From NCBI RefSeq assembly GCF_914271435.1, contig NZ_CAJZAI010000021.1:1-64000 (forward strand): DNA of 64,000 bases, in the 5' to 3' direction. This DNA is from Cupriavidus laharis. GTDB taxonomy: Bacteria > Pseudomonadota > Gammaproteobacteria > Burkholderiales > Burkholderiaceae. A model generated the notes under the pieces. It saw only the letters and a program-made list of their open reading frames with translations. It was not told where the DNA came from and searched no databases. Made by a program: the position numbers and the translations under genes. Of this stretch, positions 1 to 9,820 are shown in pieces. Position 1 is the first letter of the stretch, and the number at the start of each line of letters is the position of its first letter.

Positions 1-500
1 TCGCGGGGCATTTAGCGTCCGCTAAACGGCCTATCACACTCGATTCGCGTTTGTGCAGAGCATCCCTAACGGGCGAATATTGATCGTAGTGTGCCGAGGG
101 TGTTGTACGGGGATGGGCTTCAGAGTGTTTCCGGCTGCCTGCCGCGTGGTGCGCGGCCGTGGGCAGGATTACAGCGCTGATTGAACGAGCCCCGAAACTG
201 TCCGTGGCCCCTGCTGCTACCGGTATCGCGTGGACGCCTACGGCTGCGCTGCGCGCGGTGTCCTGGTCGGCATGGCGAGGGCATCAACGTCGCTGGCGCC
301 GGCGCTTCCCCTTCTTCGTTTTCTCTCTTCGCGCATGGCACATGCGCCAAGGGCTTCGTCACCAGATCGTGGTTCGGGCTGCGGCCCAGAAACCCAGACT
401 CCGAGTCGCGCGCAGCGCAGCCGTAGGCGTCCCCGCGATATCGCTGTTAGAAGGGACCACTCCGTAATCCGGGTTCGCTCGTACGCCCTGTCCCATCCTA

Positions 501-668
501 TTGAGCTTTCCCTATTTCACGACAACATCAAAGCAACCACCGTCATTCCCGCGAAGGCGGGAATCCAGCGTCTTACAAGTCCCCCGAAGGGGGACAAAAA
601 GTCACTGGGTCCCCGCCTGCGCGGGGACGACGAATATTTTGCGTTGTCATGAATTCTGGAAACATCAA
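501..668. mobile_element. 168-bp MITE-like insertion with TA duplication
   Basis: Copies B and C of the long repeat read CCCATCCTAATCATC without interruption. Copy A has 168 extra bases between the TA at 499-500 and the TA at 669-670, which gives an empty-site comparison and an apparent TA target duplication. The ends are imperfect inverted repeats: TTGAGCTTTCC reading in from the left and TTGATGTTTCC reading in from the right, with about 20 of 26 positions matching and ending at GACAAC. The centre (541-632) is the 92-bp palindromic repeat also seen at 46890 and 51263. There is no coding capacity. TA duplication is typical of IS630/Tc1-mariner-type mobilisation; the transposase family is inferred. 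Confidence 0.7.
541..632 (-). repeat. 92-bp double-hairpin repeat, copy 1 (inside the MITE)
   Basis: Two hairpin modules flank a central short stem of the GTCCCCC-GGGGGAC kind: GTCATTCCCGCG...GCGGGAAT and GTCCCCGCC...GGGGAC. Reverse-complemented, it matches 51263-51354 nearly base for base, so this copy lies in the opposite orientation to copies 2 and 3. Stem bases vary in pairs between copies (for example CGAAGG/CCTTCG and CGTAGG/CCTACG), which suggests the hairpins are maintained. Confidence 0.8.
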
Positions 669-851
669 TAATCATCTACGCGGCAGGCAGTCTGGTTATG
701 CCACCGGACCGTCTTCACCTCATCGAGCCGTTCGTCAACCACGAAGACGCGCTTTTGCCTACTTTTACCGCTCGGGTAAAAGTAGGTCGCCGGCTACGCC
801 GGCGAAACAGCCGCGCCCGCCAAGCACGCTCCCCCCATCCCAACCTCCCCT

Positions 852-1778
852 TTAAGCCAACAAAAAATCCCCCCGAATCCCCTCCCCCACCTCCCTCACC
901 TTGCCAAGAAAATCCCCAAGCCATCCATGGATCCCCACGGCAAGGATGTCTTCAATGCGGGCGAACCTCAGTTCAGCATGCAGCCGCCCGGCCCGCCTCT
1001 CGGTATTGGCCGAATGCCGGTTCCGAACCTGCGCGAGGATCGCCACCACCTCATGCATGCTGGCCGCCAGCGAGCGCGGCATGGCCGGGTTCATGATCAG
1101 CAGTTGCGCCACCCGCTCCGGCGTGATCGCGGAACGGTAGACCTTGCGGTAGCTCTCCAGCCCGGACAGCGCGCGTAGCACCGCTGCCCACTGGTAGGGG
1201 TCCTCCTGCAGCGCCGGGCCACCAGCGGTGCGGAACTTCACGTCAAGCAGCCGCGCGGTGTTGTCGGCGCGCTCCAGGAACGTCCCCAGCCGCATGAAGC
1301 AGAAGGCCTCGTCCTTGAGCATGGTGCCGACTTCCACGCCACGTGCGAGGTGAGAGCGGAATTTGACCCACTCGAAGAAGGCGGCAGGATCGCGCAGCGG
1401 CGCGCCGTCGCTGACCAGCTGGCGCGCTTCGAGCCATGTGGCGTTAATGGTTTCCCACAGCGGCGTCGTGAGCGCACCACGCACCGCGCGCGCGTTTTCG
1501 CGTGCGGCGCGCAGGCAAGACAGGATCGATGCGGGATGGCTCTCGTCGCCCGCCATGAAGGCGATCATCGCCTCATGGCCGAGCCCACCGTGACGCGCGG
1601 CATAGCAGGGCGTGAGTTCGGTGATGTCGAGCATGGCGCGCCAGCCCTGCTCGGCCGCGTCCGCGCCTTGCGGCAACAGCGCGGTCTGGTAGTTGACGTC
1701 CAGCATGCGCGCGGTGTTTTCCGCGCGCTCGGTGTAGCGGGCCATCCAGTACAGGTGATCGGCGGTGCGGCTCAGCAT
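852..1778 (-). CDS. Alpha-E domain protein (stand-alone)
   Basis: A 308-residue all-helical protein of the alpha-E (DUF403) family. The start is set at the ATG giving MLSRTADHLYWMARYTERAEN, the usual family N-terminus, with GGGAG 7 nt upstream; a longer ATG start at 1805 exists but is less likely. Alpha-E proteins have no assigned reaction. They are known to co-occur with ATP-grasp peptide-ligase-like enzymes and transglutaminases, and this one is the last gene of exactly such a set, 63 nt downstream of the small transglutaminase. The ATP-grasp protein upstream carries a second alpha-E domain fused at its C-terminus, so the cluster encodes two copies. A scaffold or accessory role is inferred. 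Confidence 0.88.
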   Translation of the reverse strand: MLSRTADHLYWMARYTERAENTARMLDVNYQTALLPQGADAAEQGWRAMLDITELTPCYAARHGGLGHEAMIAFMAGDESHPASILSCLRAARENARAVRGALTTPLWETINATWLEARQLVSDGAPLRDPAAFFEWVKFRSHLARGVEVGTMLKDEAFCFMRLGTFLERADNTARLLDVKFRTAGGPALQEDPYQWAAVLRALSGLESYRKVYRSAITPERVAQLLIMNPAMPRSLAASMHEVVAILAQVRNRHSANTERRAGRLHAELRFARIEDILAVGIHGWLGDFLGKVREVGEGIRGDFLLA

Positions 1779-1841
1779 GGCGGCTCCCGTGATAGTGCCC
1801 GCCATGCATCAAGCAATTGCCTTGCCAGCCTGCGGGAATGC

Positions 1842-2753
1842 TCAGTCCACCGGCACCACCGTCACGCCTACGTCCACGCCGTGCGCACCGCCGCCGACGA
1901 TCACGCCATGCAGCAGCGGCACGTCACTGTAGTCGCGGCCAAGCGCCAGCGTGACGTGGCGCGTATCCGCCAGCACATTGTTGGTCGGGTCAAGGTCCAC
2001 CCAGCCTGCGACGGGGCAATACACCGACACCCACGCATGCGAGGCATCGGCGCCGACCAGGCGCGGCTCGCCAGGTGGCGGCTCGGTGCACAGGTATCCG
2101 CTGACGTAGCGGGCCGCCAGCCCCAGCGAACGCAGGCAGCCGATCATCACCTGCGCAAAGTCCTGGCACACCCCGCTGCGCTGCACGAATGCCTGCATGG
2201 CGGGCGTATCCACTTCGGTGGATTCGCTGTGATACGCGAAGTCTGCGTGGATGCGCCGCATCAGGTCAATTGCACCGGCCACCACCGGCACGCCTGCGCC
2301 AAAACTGGGCAGGGCGTACTCGCGCAGGCTCGGATGCAGGGCAATGTTGGGCGAAGCAAAGACGAACTGCGTGGCCGGATCGAACGGTTGGCCGACGTGG
2401 AAACGCAGCGATTGCGCCACCGTTTCCCACGGCGCGGAAGCCGCTGGATCCAGCGCCTGCCAGCGCGGCGCGAGCACGACGGTGCTGGTGCAGGTCAGCT
2501 GCATCTGCGTGTGCGGCACATCGAGCATGTAGTGCAGCACGCGGTTGCCAAAGGCGTCGGTGCGGACATGCTGGTGCGTGGGCGCGGGCTCGATGCGGGT
2601 TTCGTGCGCAGTCACGGCCTGCCAGGGCAGGTCCGGCGGCGTGGCCACGGCACGCTGCTGGGCATGTTCGACCGGCTGCGAATAGCGATAGGCGGTCGTA
2701 TGCAGCACGTTGAGCGTGCAGCCTCCGGTGGAAGCGGTCACGGCGTCATTCAC
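1842..2753 (-). CDS. Transglutaminase-like cysteine protease-fold protein
   Basis: A 303-residue protein with an N-terminal bacterial transglutaminase-like domain (roughly residues 13-95) and a catalytic transglutaminase domain. The triad is visible as Cys196 (in SGVCQDFAQ), His239 (in DASHAWVSVY) and Asp255 (in WVDLDPTNN). It starts with GTG and overlaps the stop of the ATP-grasp gene by 4 bp (GTGA), so translation is probably coupled. Family members are papain-fold hydrolases or acyl-transferases. In this context it may cleave or form amide bonds on the peptide-like product of the ATP-grasp enzyme; that role is inferred. Confidence 0.9.
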   Translation of the reverse strand: MNDAVTASTGGCTLNVLHTTAYRYSQPVEHAQQRAVATPPDLPWQAVTAHETRIEPAPTHQHVRTDAFGNRVLHYMLDVPHTQMQLTCTSTVVLAPRWQALDPAASAPWETVAQSLRFHVGQPFDPATQFVFASPNIALHPSLREYALPSFGAGVPVVAGAIDLMRRIHADFAYHSESTEVDTPAMQAFVQRSGVCQDFAQVMIGCLRSLGLAARYVSGYLCTEPPPGEPRLVGADASHAWVSVYCPVAGWVDLDPTNNVLADTRHVTLALGRDYSDVPLLHGVIVGGGAHGVDVGVTVVPVD

Positions 2754-5389
2754 GGCAGCCCGGCCTCCGGGTTGGCGCCCGCATGGCTGAAATAGCGCGC
2801 GCTGATTTCATCGGACACGCGCGCCATGCGCTCGATGAACTGGCGGCACAGCGCCGGCAACGCGGCCGGATCGCCGTCCGGATCGCACAGGGCCTCGCAC
2901 AGCGCAGCGCGCGTTGGCAGCGCGCTGGCAGCGGGCAGCAGTTCCGCGAGCGGCACGCGCGCCTGCGCGCTGCCGCCCGGCGCAAGCTGCTCCAGCTTGC
3001 TGCGCAGCCGCTCCAGCAATCCATACAGGCCACGCGGGTTGGTGGGCTCCAGCACCAGCAGGTCGATCACCGCGGCGAGGTCGGTGCGGCCCGGATAGAG
3101 CGAGCGGTAGGTCAGCGTGCAGTCGAACAGGTGCAGCAGCAGCTCGAAGCCGCTGCGCGAGCGCAAAGCGCCGGCTTCGATGGCCGTCAGCAGGAAGTTG
3201 CTCATGGTGGCCAGGCGTTCGATATGGCGGCCGATGAAGACCAGGCGCCAGGCTTCGTCGCGCGTCATGCGGTCGCCCTGTGCGCCGTTGATGGCGCCGA
3301 GCTGCATCGCCAGGTGCTCGAGCGCGGCCAGCACGCGCGCGCGGTCGTAGCTGGCGGCACCGCCATCGCCCTGGGTCAGCGTGGCCTCCATCATGGCGTC
3401 GCCGAAGTCGTTGCGTGCCGCCAGGATGGTGCGCCAGTGGTCGTTGGACAAGCGGTTGCGGATTTCATTGGCCGCAGCGGCGTGCGCAACGAGGTTCTGC
3501 ACCAGTCCAGTGCCACCCTGTGCGTCAGCCAGCGTGGCGACCAGGCTACGCTCGAACAGGCGCAGCGACGCCTTCGGCGGCGGTGCCTCGGCCGGTACCA
3601 GCCCTGACACTTGCGCGAGCCGGCCCAGCATCGACAGGGTGCCGTCATCGGTATCGTCGCTGCTTTCGATCGAACCGAGGATCTGTCGGCACAGCCTCAC
3701 ATTGTTCTCGGCGCGCTCGGCATAACGCCCGGCCCAGAACAGGTTTTCGGCGGCCCGGCTCGACACCACCAGCGGCCGGGCCGGTGTCGGCGGTGCCAGC
3801 CCGGCGCGCCCGGCCAGCGGCACGGCCGGCACCGGCTGGCCGGACAGCACCCACGTATCGGCACTGGTGCCGCCAAGCTGCATCGATACCGACTCGAGCC
3901 GGGGTGCCGCCAGCCGGCTGAAGCCGCCGGCCATGACCTGCCAGCCGCCATTGCCATCCGCCACGGCAAACACGCGCAGCATGGCCGCGCGCGAGCCGAT
4001 CCGGTCCCCTTCCCAGCATGGCGTGTGTGACAGCGGCAGCGGCGGCTGCAGCGTGTAGCGGTCGGGCATGCGGGCGATGCGCTCGCGCCATCCGTCCAGC
4101 GCCTGCAGGCCCAGTTCCATGCCCAGCGCGGGCTCGTCGGACATATCGGCGCGGCGCGGATAGGTCGGCATCACGAAGGCTTCCGGCAACGTGGCCAGGG
4201 CCTGCTCGCGCGCGGCATCCTCGCCGCACCACCAGCTCGGCACGCCGGGCAGCAGCAGCGGCTCGCCCAGCAGCGCTTCGGCAATGCCGGGCAGGAAGCC
4301 GTGGATGGCCGGGGATTCCAGGAAGCCGGAGCCGGGCGTGTTCGACACCATGACATTGCCGGCGCGCATCGCCTCCAGCAGCCCGGGCACGCCCAGCGTG
4401 GAGTCATGGCGCAGCTCGAGCGGATCGCAATAGACATCGTCCAGGCGCCGCAGTACGACGTCAACGCGCTCCAGCCCGCCGAACGTCTTGAGATAGACCA
4501 CGTCGTTGCGCACGGTCAGGTCCTTGCCCTCCACCAGCGTGATGCCGAGATAGCGGGCCAGGAAGGTCTGCTCGAAGTAGGTCTCGTTGTAGGGGCCGGG
4601 CGTGAGCAGCACGATGTGGTGGCCGGTGCCGGCGCTGCCCGGGCCTTCGCGCCCGCTGCCGGCCTCCGCCGCCGCGGCCAGCGGCGCATGCGCCAGCGTG
4701 GACACCAGTTGCGCGAACGCCGGTGGCAGCCGGCGCACGTGCAGGTCGCGGAAGGCATCGGTGAACAGGCTGGAGATGATCAGCCGGTTTTCGAGCGCGT
4801 AGCCCATGCCGGACGGCGTGTCGGTGCGGTGCGCCATGACAGTCCAGCCGTCTTCGGTATGCACCAGGTCTACGGCGACGATCTGCAGGAAACTGCCGCC
4901 CGGTGGCTGGTAGCCGCGCAGCGGATGCAGGTAGCCCGGATGCCCGTACACCAGCCCCGGCGGCAGCAGCCCGTGCGAAAGCAGCGACTGTTCGCCGTAG
5001 ATGTCGGCCAGGATGGCGTTGGCCAGCGTTGCGCGCTGCGCGGCACCGCGCTCGATCCACTGCCAGTCCTGCTCCGTCACCAGGAACGGAAACAGCTCCA
5101 GGGGCCACGCGCGCGCCGCGCCGTGGTCAGCATAGACGTTGTAGGTCACGCCGTTGTCGCGGATCTGCCGCGCCATGGCCGCCGCGCGCGGGCCCAGCGT
5201 TTCGGTGTTCGGCTCGCCCACTACGGCGAAGAAGCGCGCCCACGCTTCGCGCAGCGTGCCATCGGGCAGCCGCAGTTCATCGAGGTGCCCCGCGGGGACC
5301 GGCTGTGCGAGACCGGCCGCGGCGGCAATGGCCGCCGTGGCATGCGGTGCATCGAGGTCGTCAGTCGGCCGCGACAGGGGCTGGGCCAA
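2750..5389 (-). CDS. Circularly permuted ATP-grasp protein fused to alpha-E
   Basis: An 879-residue fusion. Residues ~30-500 match the circularly permuted type 2 ATP-grasp family (DUF404/DUF407 type), with the typical runs GVTYNVYAD, LELFPFLV and the DxxH-rich core. Residues ~545-865 form an alpha-E domain, opening with ENLFWAGRYAERAEN. ATP-grasp enzymes ligate a carboxylate to an amine through an acyl-phosphate, so this is the predicted ligase of the cluster. The start is TTG with AGGAGA 8 nt upstream; no ATG fits. It lies 56 nt downstream of the DUF2126 gene and overlaps the small transglutaminase by 4 bp. The substrate is unknown. Confidence 0.9.
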   Translation of the reverse strand: MAQPLSRPTDDLDAPHATAAIAAAAGLAQPVPAGHLDELRLPDGTLREAWARFFAVVGEPNTETLGPRAAAMARQIRDNGVTYNVYADHGAARAWPLELFPFLVTEQDWQWIERGAAQRATLANAILADIYGEQSLLSHGLLPPGLVYGHPGYLHPLRGYQPPGGSFLQIVAVDLVHTEDGWTVMAHRTDTPSGMGYALENRLIISSLFTDAFRDLHVRRLPPAFAQLVSTLAHAPLAAAAEAGSGREGPGSAGTGHHIVLLTPGPYNETYFEQTFLARYLGITLVEGKDLTVRNDVVYLKTFGGLERVDVVLRRLDDVYCDPLELRHDSTLGVPGLLEAMRAGNVMVSNTPGSGFLESPAIHGFLPGIAEALLGEPLLLPGVPSWWCGEDAAREQALATLPEAFVMPTYPRRADMSDEPALGMELGLQALDGWRERIARMPDRYTLQPPLPLSHTPCWEGDRIGSRAAMLRVFAVADGNGGWQVMAGGFSRLAAPRLESVSMQLGGTSADTWVLSGQPVPAVPLAGRAGLAPPTPARPLVVSSRAAENLFWAGRYAERAENNVRLCRQILGSIESSDDTDDGTLSMLGRLAQVSGLVPAEAPPPKASLRLFERSLVATLADAQGGTGLVQNLVAHAAAANEIRNRLSNDHWRTILAARNDFGDAMMEATLTQGDGGAASYDRARVLAALEHLAMQLGAINGAQGDRMTRDEAWRLVFIGRHIERLATMSNFLLTAIEAGALRSRSGFELLLHLFDCTLTYRSLYPGRTDLAAVIDLLVLEPTNPRGLYGLLERLRSKLEQLAPGGSAQARVPLAELLPAASALPTRAALCEALCDPDGDPAALPALCRQFIERMARVSDEISARYFSHAGANPEAGLP

Positions 5390-5445
5390 GATATGGTCTC
5401 CTGTTGGCGGCTGGCCCGTGCCGGCTCAGCCGCGGTACTGCATGT

Positions 5446-8400
5446 CTACCCCTGGCGCAGGTCGAGCGTGAAGGGGAACTCGAGACTGCGCCGCGGCGCC
5501 TGCGCGACGGTGCGCCCCGGCGTATGCCCGTAGGCCGAAAAGCGTGCCAGGCGCCGGCTTTCCGCCTCGTAGGCATTGACGGGGAAGGTCTGGTAGTTGC
5601 GCCCGCCCGGATGCGCCACATGATACTGGCAGCCACCGATGCTGCGCTCGGTCCAGGTATCGACCACGTCGATGGTCAGCGGCGCGTGCGACGCAATGGT
5701 CGGATGCAGCGACGACGCCGGCGCCCAGGCGCGGTAACGCACGCCCGCGACGAATTCGCCGGCACGGCCGGTCGGCTGCAGCGGCACGGCCTGGCCATTC
5801 GCGGTAACCACGTGTCGGCAGTCGTTCATGCCGAGCACGCGCACCTCGAGGCGCTCCACCGAGGAATCCACGTAGCGTACCGTTGTACCCGCAGCGCCCT
5901 CCTCGCCCATCACATGCCACGGCTCCAGCGCGCCGCGCAGCGTGAGCGCGAGGCCGCCAGCGGCCAGCTCCCCGATGCGCGGAAAGCGGAACTCGAAGTG
6001 CGGGGCAAACCAGGCGGCATCGAAGGCAAAGCCAGCGGCGCGCATGTCGGCCAGCACGTCGTCGAAATCCATCTGCACGAAGGTGCCCAGCATGAAGCGG
6101 TCATGCAGCGCCGTGCCCCAGCGCGTGAGCGGCGCCTGGTACGGTTCGCGCCAGAAGCGCGCCACCAGCGCGCGCAGCAGCAACTGCTGCACCAGGCTCA
6201 TGCGCGCATGCGGCGGCATCTCGAACGCACGCAGTTCCAACAGGCCGAGCCGGCCAGTCGGGCCGTCGGGGGAGTAGAGCTTGTCGATGCAGAATTCGGC
6301 GCGGTGCGTGTTGCCGGTGACGTCGATCAGCAGGTTGCGCAGCACGCGGTCGACCAGCCACGGCGGCACGTATCCATTTGTACTGCCTAGCTCGCGCCCC
6401 GCAAGCTGGCGGCGCAGTTCCGCGAACGCGATTTCCAGTTCATAGAGCTGGTCGTTGCGCGCCTCGTCCACGCGCGGCGCCTGGCTGGTCGGCCCGATAA
6501 AGAGCCCGGAGAACAGGTAGGACAGCGACGGATGGTTGTGCCAGTATGCAATCAGGCTGGCCAGCAGGTCCGGGCGGCGCAGGAACGGGCTGTCGGCCGG
6601 CGTCGCCCCGCCCAGCACAAAGTGGTTGCCGCCGCCGGTGCCGGTATGCCGGCCGTCGAGCATGAACTTCTCGGTCGACAGGAAGCACTCGTGCGCGGCC
6701 TGGTAGAGGAACTCGGTGTGGTCGACCAGTTGCTCCCAGTTGGCGGCCGGATGGATGTTCACCTCGATCACGCCGGGATCGGGCGTAACCTGCAGCACCT
6801 TGAGGCGCGCATCGCGCGGCGGCGGGTAGCCTTCCAGCACGATCTGCACGCCTAGCGAAGCGGCAGTGGCCTCCACGGCCTGTACCAGCGCAAGATAGTC
6901 TTCGAGCCTGGGCAGCGGTGGCATGAAGACATAGATCACGCCGCGCTTGTCGTCAAACTGCTCGGCTTCCACGCGCGGACCTGCCGCGCGCGCGGGATGC
7001 CGGACTTCGACGCACAGCGCGGTGCGCACCACGCCGGCCGCCGACTCCCCGCGCACGGGCTCCGTCTGTGCAGCCGCGGGGCCGCTGCCCGTACCCATGC
7101 CTGCGGTCAGGCGAGCGGCTTGCCCTCCCCGCGCTGTCGCCGCCACGGCCGCGGGCGCGGCGGACTGCCGCCGCACGTTCGCGGCTGCCGGCAGCGGTGC
7201 GCGCGGCGCAAAGGGATCCTGCCCGAACTGCTGCTCCCGGTCTGCCGGGCTCGACCACGGCAGGGCGTCGAGCGGCAACCGGTAGCCCATCGGCGAATCG
7301 CCAGGCAGCAGGTACAGGCGCTCGTCGCGCAGGTACCAGCGGCCGCTGGTCCAGCCGCCTCTGTCGCCAGCCTGTTCCGCCCGGTCCTCTTCTTCATCCC
7401 GCGCCAGCGGCAGCACGTAGCCGGTCACGCTTGCCAGCCCAGCATCGAACACGCGGCGCAGACGAACGCGCTCCAGCTCGTCGTCCAGGCGCGAGGCATG
7501 CGGGTCGACGTTGACCGGCAGCCGCCGTTCGCGCCACAGGTAATACCAGGCATCCTCGTAGCCAGGCTGCGCGTATGACGTATCGAGACCGAGCCGGTCG
7601 CACAGGGCCATCATGAAGCGGCGCGCATCGGTGTCGGTATAGTCGCCGGGATGGCGCTCGTCGGCGAACAAGGCCGGGTCCTGCCAGCAGGGCACGCCAT
7701 CGGCACGCCAAGCAATGGTCAGCGCCCAGCGTGGCAATTGCTCGCCCGGATACCACTTGCCCTGCCCGAAATGCAGGAAACCGCCCGCGCCGTAGCGTTC
7801 GCGCAGGCGATGCACCAGTTCGGTGGCCAGGCCGCGCTTGGTCGGCCCCAGCGCGTCGGTGTTCCATTCCGCGCCGTCACGGTCGCGTGCCGAGACGAAG
7901 GTCGGCTCGCCGCCCATGGTCAGGCGTACATCCATGGCCTGCAGTTCGCGGTCCACCGCGACGCCGGCGGCGCTCACGGCCTGCCACTGGTCCTCGGTAT
8001 AGGGCAGCGTCACGCGCGGCGACTCATGGACGCGCGTAATGGTCATCGCATGGCTGAACTCGACTTCGCTCTCGTCAACGGCGCCTGTCACCGGCGCGGC
8101 GCTGCCGGGCTCGGGCGTGCAGGCGAGCGGAATATGCCCCTCTCCCGCCAGCAGGCCGGAGGTGGGATCCAGCCCGATCCATCCTGCGCCGGGCAGGTAG
8201 ACCTCGCACCAGGCATGCAGGTCGGTGAAGTCGCGCTCGGCGCCGCTGGGACCGTCGATGGCCTTTACATCGGGCGCGAGCTGCAGCAGGTAGCCCGAGA
8301 CGAAGCGCGCCGCCAACCCCAGGTGGCGCAACGTCTGCACCAGCAGCCAGCCCGAATCGCGGCACGATCCCGAGGCGTTGGTGAGCGTGGTCTCCGGGCT

Positions 8401-8901
8401 CTGCACGCCCGGCTCCATGCGGATCAGGTAACGGATCTCGCGTTGCAGGCGCTGGTTCAGCGCCACCAGGAAATCCAGCGTGCGGCATTCCGCGCGGTCG
8501 ATGCTGTCGACAAAGGCGGCAAAGCGCGGCGTCAGTTCGTCGCGCACCAGATAGGGCGCCAGGTCATGCGCGAGGCCGGCGTCGTACGCGAAGGGAAAGC
8601 GTTCGGCCTCGGGCTCCAGGAAGAAGTCGAATGGGTTGTAGACCGACATCTCGGCCACCAGGTCGACCGTGACCTTGAATTCCGTCGTCGCTTCCGGGAA
8701 CACCAGCCGCGCCAGGTAATTGGAGAACGGGTCCTGCTGCCAGTTGATGAAGTGCTGTGCCGGCTCGATGCGCAGTGCGTACGACAGGATAGGCGTGCGG
8801 CAATGCGGTGCGGGCCGCAGGCGCACCACCTGCGGCGACAGCTTCACCGGACGGTCATAGCGATAGTGCGTGACGTGATTCAGTGCGACATGTATGGCCA
8901 C
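5446..8901 (-). CDS. Large DUF2126 transglutaminase family protein
   Basis: An 1151-residue protein. Residues 1-~270 contain a transglutaminase-like N-domain and a catalytic domain with the triad Cys180 (SGSCRDSGW), His229 (DLHAWCEVY) and Asp245 (WIGLDPTSG). The remaining ~850 residues are the DUF2126 region. A low-complexity Pro/Ala/Gly-rich linker (~residues 560-625) separates its halves. The start is GTG with GGGAGG 7 nt upstream. It is the first gene of the minus-strand operon that continues into ATP-grasp/alpha-E, small transglutaminase and alpha-E. It probably acts in the cytoplasm, since no signal peptide is seen. Its reaction is unknown; amide-bond hydrolysis or transfer is inferred from the fold. 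Confidence 0.9.
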   Translation of the reverse strand: MAIHVALNHVTHYRYDRPVKLSPQVVRLRPAPHCRTPILSYALRIEPAQHFINWQQDPFSNYLARLVFPEATTEFKVTVDLVAEMSVYNPFDFFLEPEAERFPFAYDAGLAHDLAPYLVRDELTPRFAAFVDSIDRAECRTLDFLVALNQRLQREIRYLIRMEPGVQSPETTLTNASGSCRDSGWLLVQTLRHLGLAARFVSGYLLQLAPDVKAIDGPSGAERDFTDLHAWCEVYLPGAGWIGLDPTSGLLAGEGHIPLACTPEPGSAAPVTGAVDESEVEFSHAMTITRVHESPRVTLPYTEDQWQAVSAAGVAVDRELQAMDVRLTMGGEPTFVSARDRDGAEWNTDALGPTKRGLATELVHRLRERYGAGGFLHFGQGKWYPGEQLPRWALTIAWRADGVPCWQDPALFADERHPGDYTDTDARRFMMALCDRLGLDTSYAQPGYEDAWYYLWRERRLPVNVDPHASRLDDELERVRLRRVFDAGLASVTGYVLPLARDEEEDRAEQAGDRGGWTSGRWYLRDERLYLLPGDSPMGYRLPLDALPWSSPADREQQFGQDPFAPRAPLPAAANVRRQSAAPAAVAATARGGQAARLTAGMGTGSGPAAAQTEPVRGESAAGVVRTALCVEVRHPARAAGPRVEAEQFDDKRGVIYVFMPPLPRLEDYLALVQAVEATAASLGVQIVLEGYPPPRDARLKVLQVTPDPGVIEVNIHPAANWEQLVDHTEFLYQAAHECFLSTEKFMLDGRHTGTGGGNHFVLGGATPADSPFLRRPDLLASLIAYWHNHPSLSYLFSGLFIGPTSQAPRVDEARNDQLYELEIAFAELRRQLAGRELGSTNGYVPPWLVDRVLRNLLIDVTGNTHRAEFCIDKLYSPDGPTGRLGLLELRAFEMPPHARMSLVQQLLLRALVARFWREPYQAPLTRWGTALHDRFMLGTFVQMDFDDVLADMRAAGFAFDAAWFAPHFEFRFPRIGELAAGGLALTLRGALEPWHVMGEEGAAGTTVRYVDSSVERLEVRVLGMNDCRHVVTANGQAVPLQPTGRAGEFVAGVRYRAWAPASSLHPTIASHAPLTIDVVDTWTERSIGGCQYHVAHPGGRNYQTFPVNAYEAESRRLARFSAYGHTPGRTVAQAPRRSLEFPFTLDLRQG

Positions 8902-8974
8902 GGCGCCCTCCCAGGCGGTTGCTGCGATTGGTGTCGCGCTGTCTCAAGCAAGACTTGTACCCTCCCGCGACGGC

Positions 8975-9724
8975 TTACATCGAACCGCCCGCCTTCGCGC
9001 GCACGGACTCCTCCAGCAGCGAGCGCAATTTGGCCAGTGCGCCCGGATCGCCATGCGCCGCCGAGCGCGCATACCAGATCTTGGCCTGTTCGATGTCCTT
9101 GCCCACCACGCCGGGCTCGCCGTGCTCGTAGAAACTGCCGACGATGTACTGGGCACCGCCATCCCCCGCGCTGGCCGCGCGGCTGTACCACTCGAAAGCC
9201 TTGCCGTAGTCGCGCGGCACGCCGCGGCCGGTGAAGTAGTTGGTAGCGAGTTCCATCTGCGCCTGGACGTGGCCGCCCTGCGCGGCGCGTTCGTACCAGC
9301 GGTTGGCCTCTTCGAGCGAACGCGGTACCAGTTCCCCGCGCTCGTACAGGTCACCGAACGTGAACTGAGCATGTGTCATCTGGTTGTCGGCAGCCTTGCG
9401 CAGCCACACCAATGCCTCCTGCGGCTTCGCCGGCGTACCCTCGCCGCGCAGTAGCATCATGGCGTAGTTGAACTGGGCCAGACGGTTGCCTTCGCGCGCG
9501 GCGGCGGCAAAGCCCCGCAGTGCGGTGTCGAACGCGCCGGCTTCATAGGCGGCGAGCGCTTCACGCGTCTGCGCCTGGGCTGGCTGGACTGGTGCGGGGG
9601 CGGCCTGCGTCAGGGTGCCGGGGCAAAACGCCAGCGCTATTGCCACCATGGCAATAGCCAGAGGACGGCAACGGGCCAGACCGGCTGCCGTGTCGGACCA
9701 GAGCGAGGGGCGGGCAATTGGCAT
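8975..9724 (-). CDS. Secreted Sel1/TPR-like repeat protein
   Basis: A 249-residue protein with an N-terminal signal sequence (hydrophobic run ~residues 22-40, likely cut after an Ala-rich site near residue 41). At least four Sel1-like helical repeats follow, showing the A..G.. AQ..LG..Y..G pattern (for example AQFTFGDLYERGELVPRS and AQMELATNYFTGRGVPRD). Such repeats bind protein or peptidoglycan partners in the periplasm. CGGAG precedes the ATG. It ends 74 nt upstream of the DUF2126 gene on the same strand and could share its transcript. An AT-rich Fur-box-like sequence lies about 100 nt upstream (9821-9832). The partner is unknown. Confidence 0.82.
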   Translation of the reverse strand: MPIARPSLWSDTAAGLARCRPLAIAMVAIALAFCPGTLTQAAPAPVQPAQAQTREALAAYEAGAFDTALRGFAAAAREGNRLAQFNYAMMLLRGEGTPAKPQEALVWLRKAADNQMTHAQFTFGDLYERGELVPRSLEEANRWYERAAQGGHVQAQMELATNYFTGRGVPRDYGKAFEWYSRAASAGDGGAQYIVGSFYEHGEPGVVGKDIEQAKIWYARSAAHGDPGALAKLRSLLEESVRAKAGGSM

Positions 9725-9820
9725 GGCGGACTCCGGGATGCGCTGCGCCTTCTTGGTTCCAGTGTAGGAGGCGGCGATGCGGCCCGGAAGCTGATGGCGG
9801 GGGGAAAACTATTCCCGCGA

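Larger units (their letters stand above)
63..826. repeat. Long non-coding repeat, copy A (interrupted)
   Basis: This block recurs at 30275-30866 (inverted) and 49475-50008 (same orientation, lacking the first ~60 bp). It is built of nested inverted repeats. The outer arms are 135-147 (CTGCCTGCCGCGT) against 678-690. The inner arms are 221-258 against 407-443, about 36 bp with few mismatches. The right end carries a hairpin of the type CTACTTTTACC-GCTC-GGGTAAAAGTAG followed by the palindrome GCCGGCTACGCCGGC near 780-800. Short open frames inside it exist in all copies, but they diverge in frame and end, so I treat the block as non-coding. Positions 501-668 are an insertion absent from the other two copies. 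Bases 1-62 lie outside the shared block and contain a small palindrome, TTTAGCG-TC-CGCTAAA. Confidence 0.85.

Noticed and set aside
541-632. CRISPR-like or tRNA-like structure
   Set aside because: The palindromes are dispersed single units with no spacer array and no cloverleaf; they fit a REP-type repeat.
159-652. Overlapping open frames in repeat copy A, also present in copies B and C
   Set aside because: They occupy a structured repeat, end differently in each copy, have no ribosome sites and have arginine-rich low-complexity composition; treated as spurious.
1350-2795. 481-codon open frame on the plus strand
   Set aside because: It runs opposite the alpha-E and transglutaminase genes, has His/Arg-rich composition and matches no domain; the minus-strand genes carry catalytic motifs.
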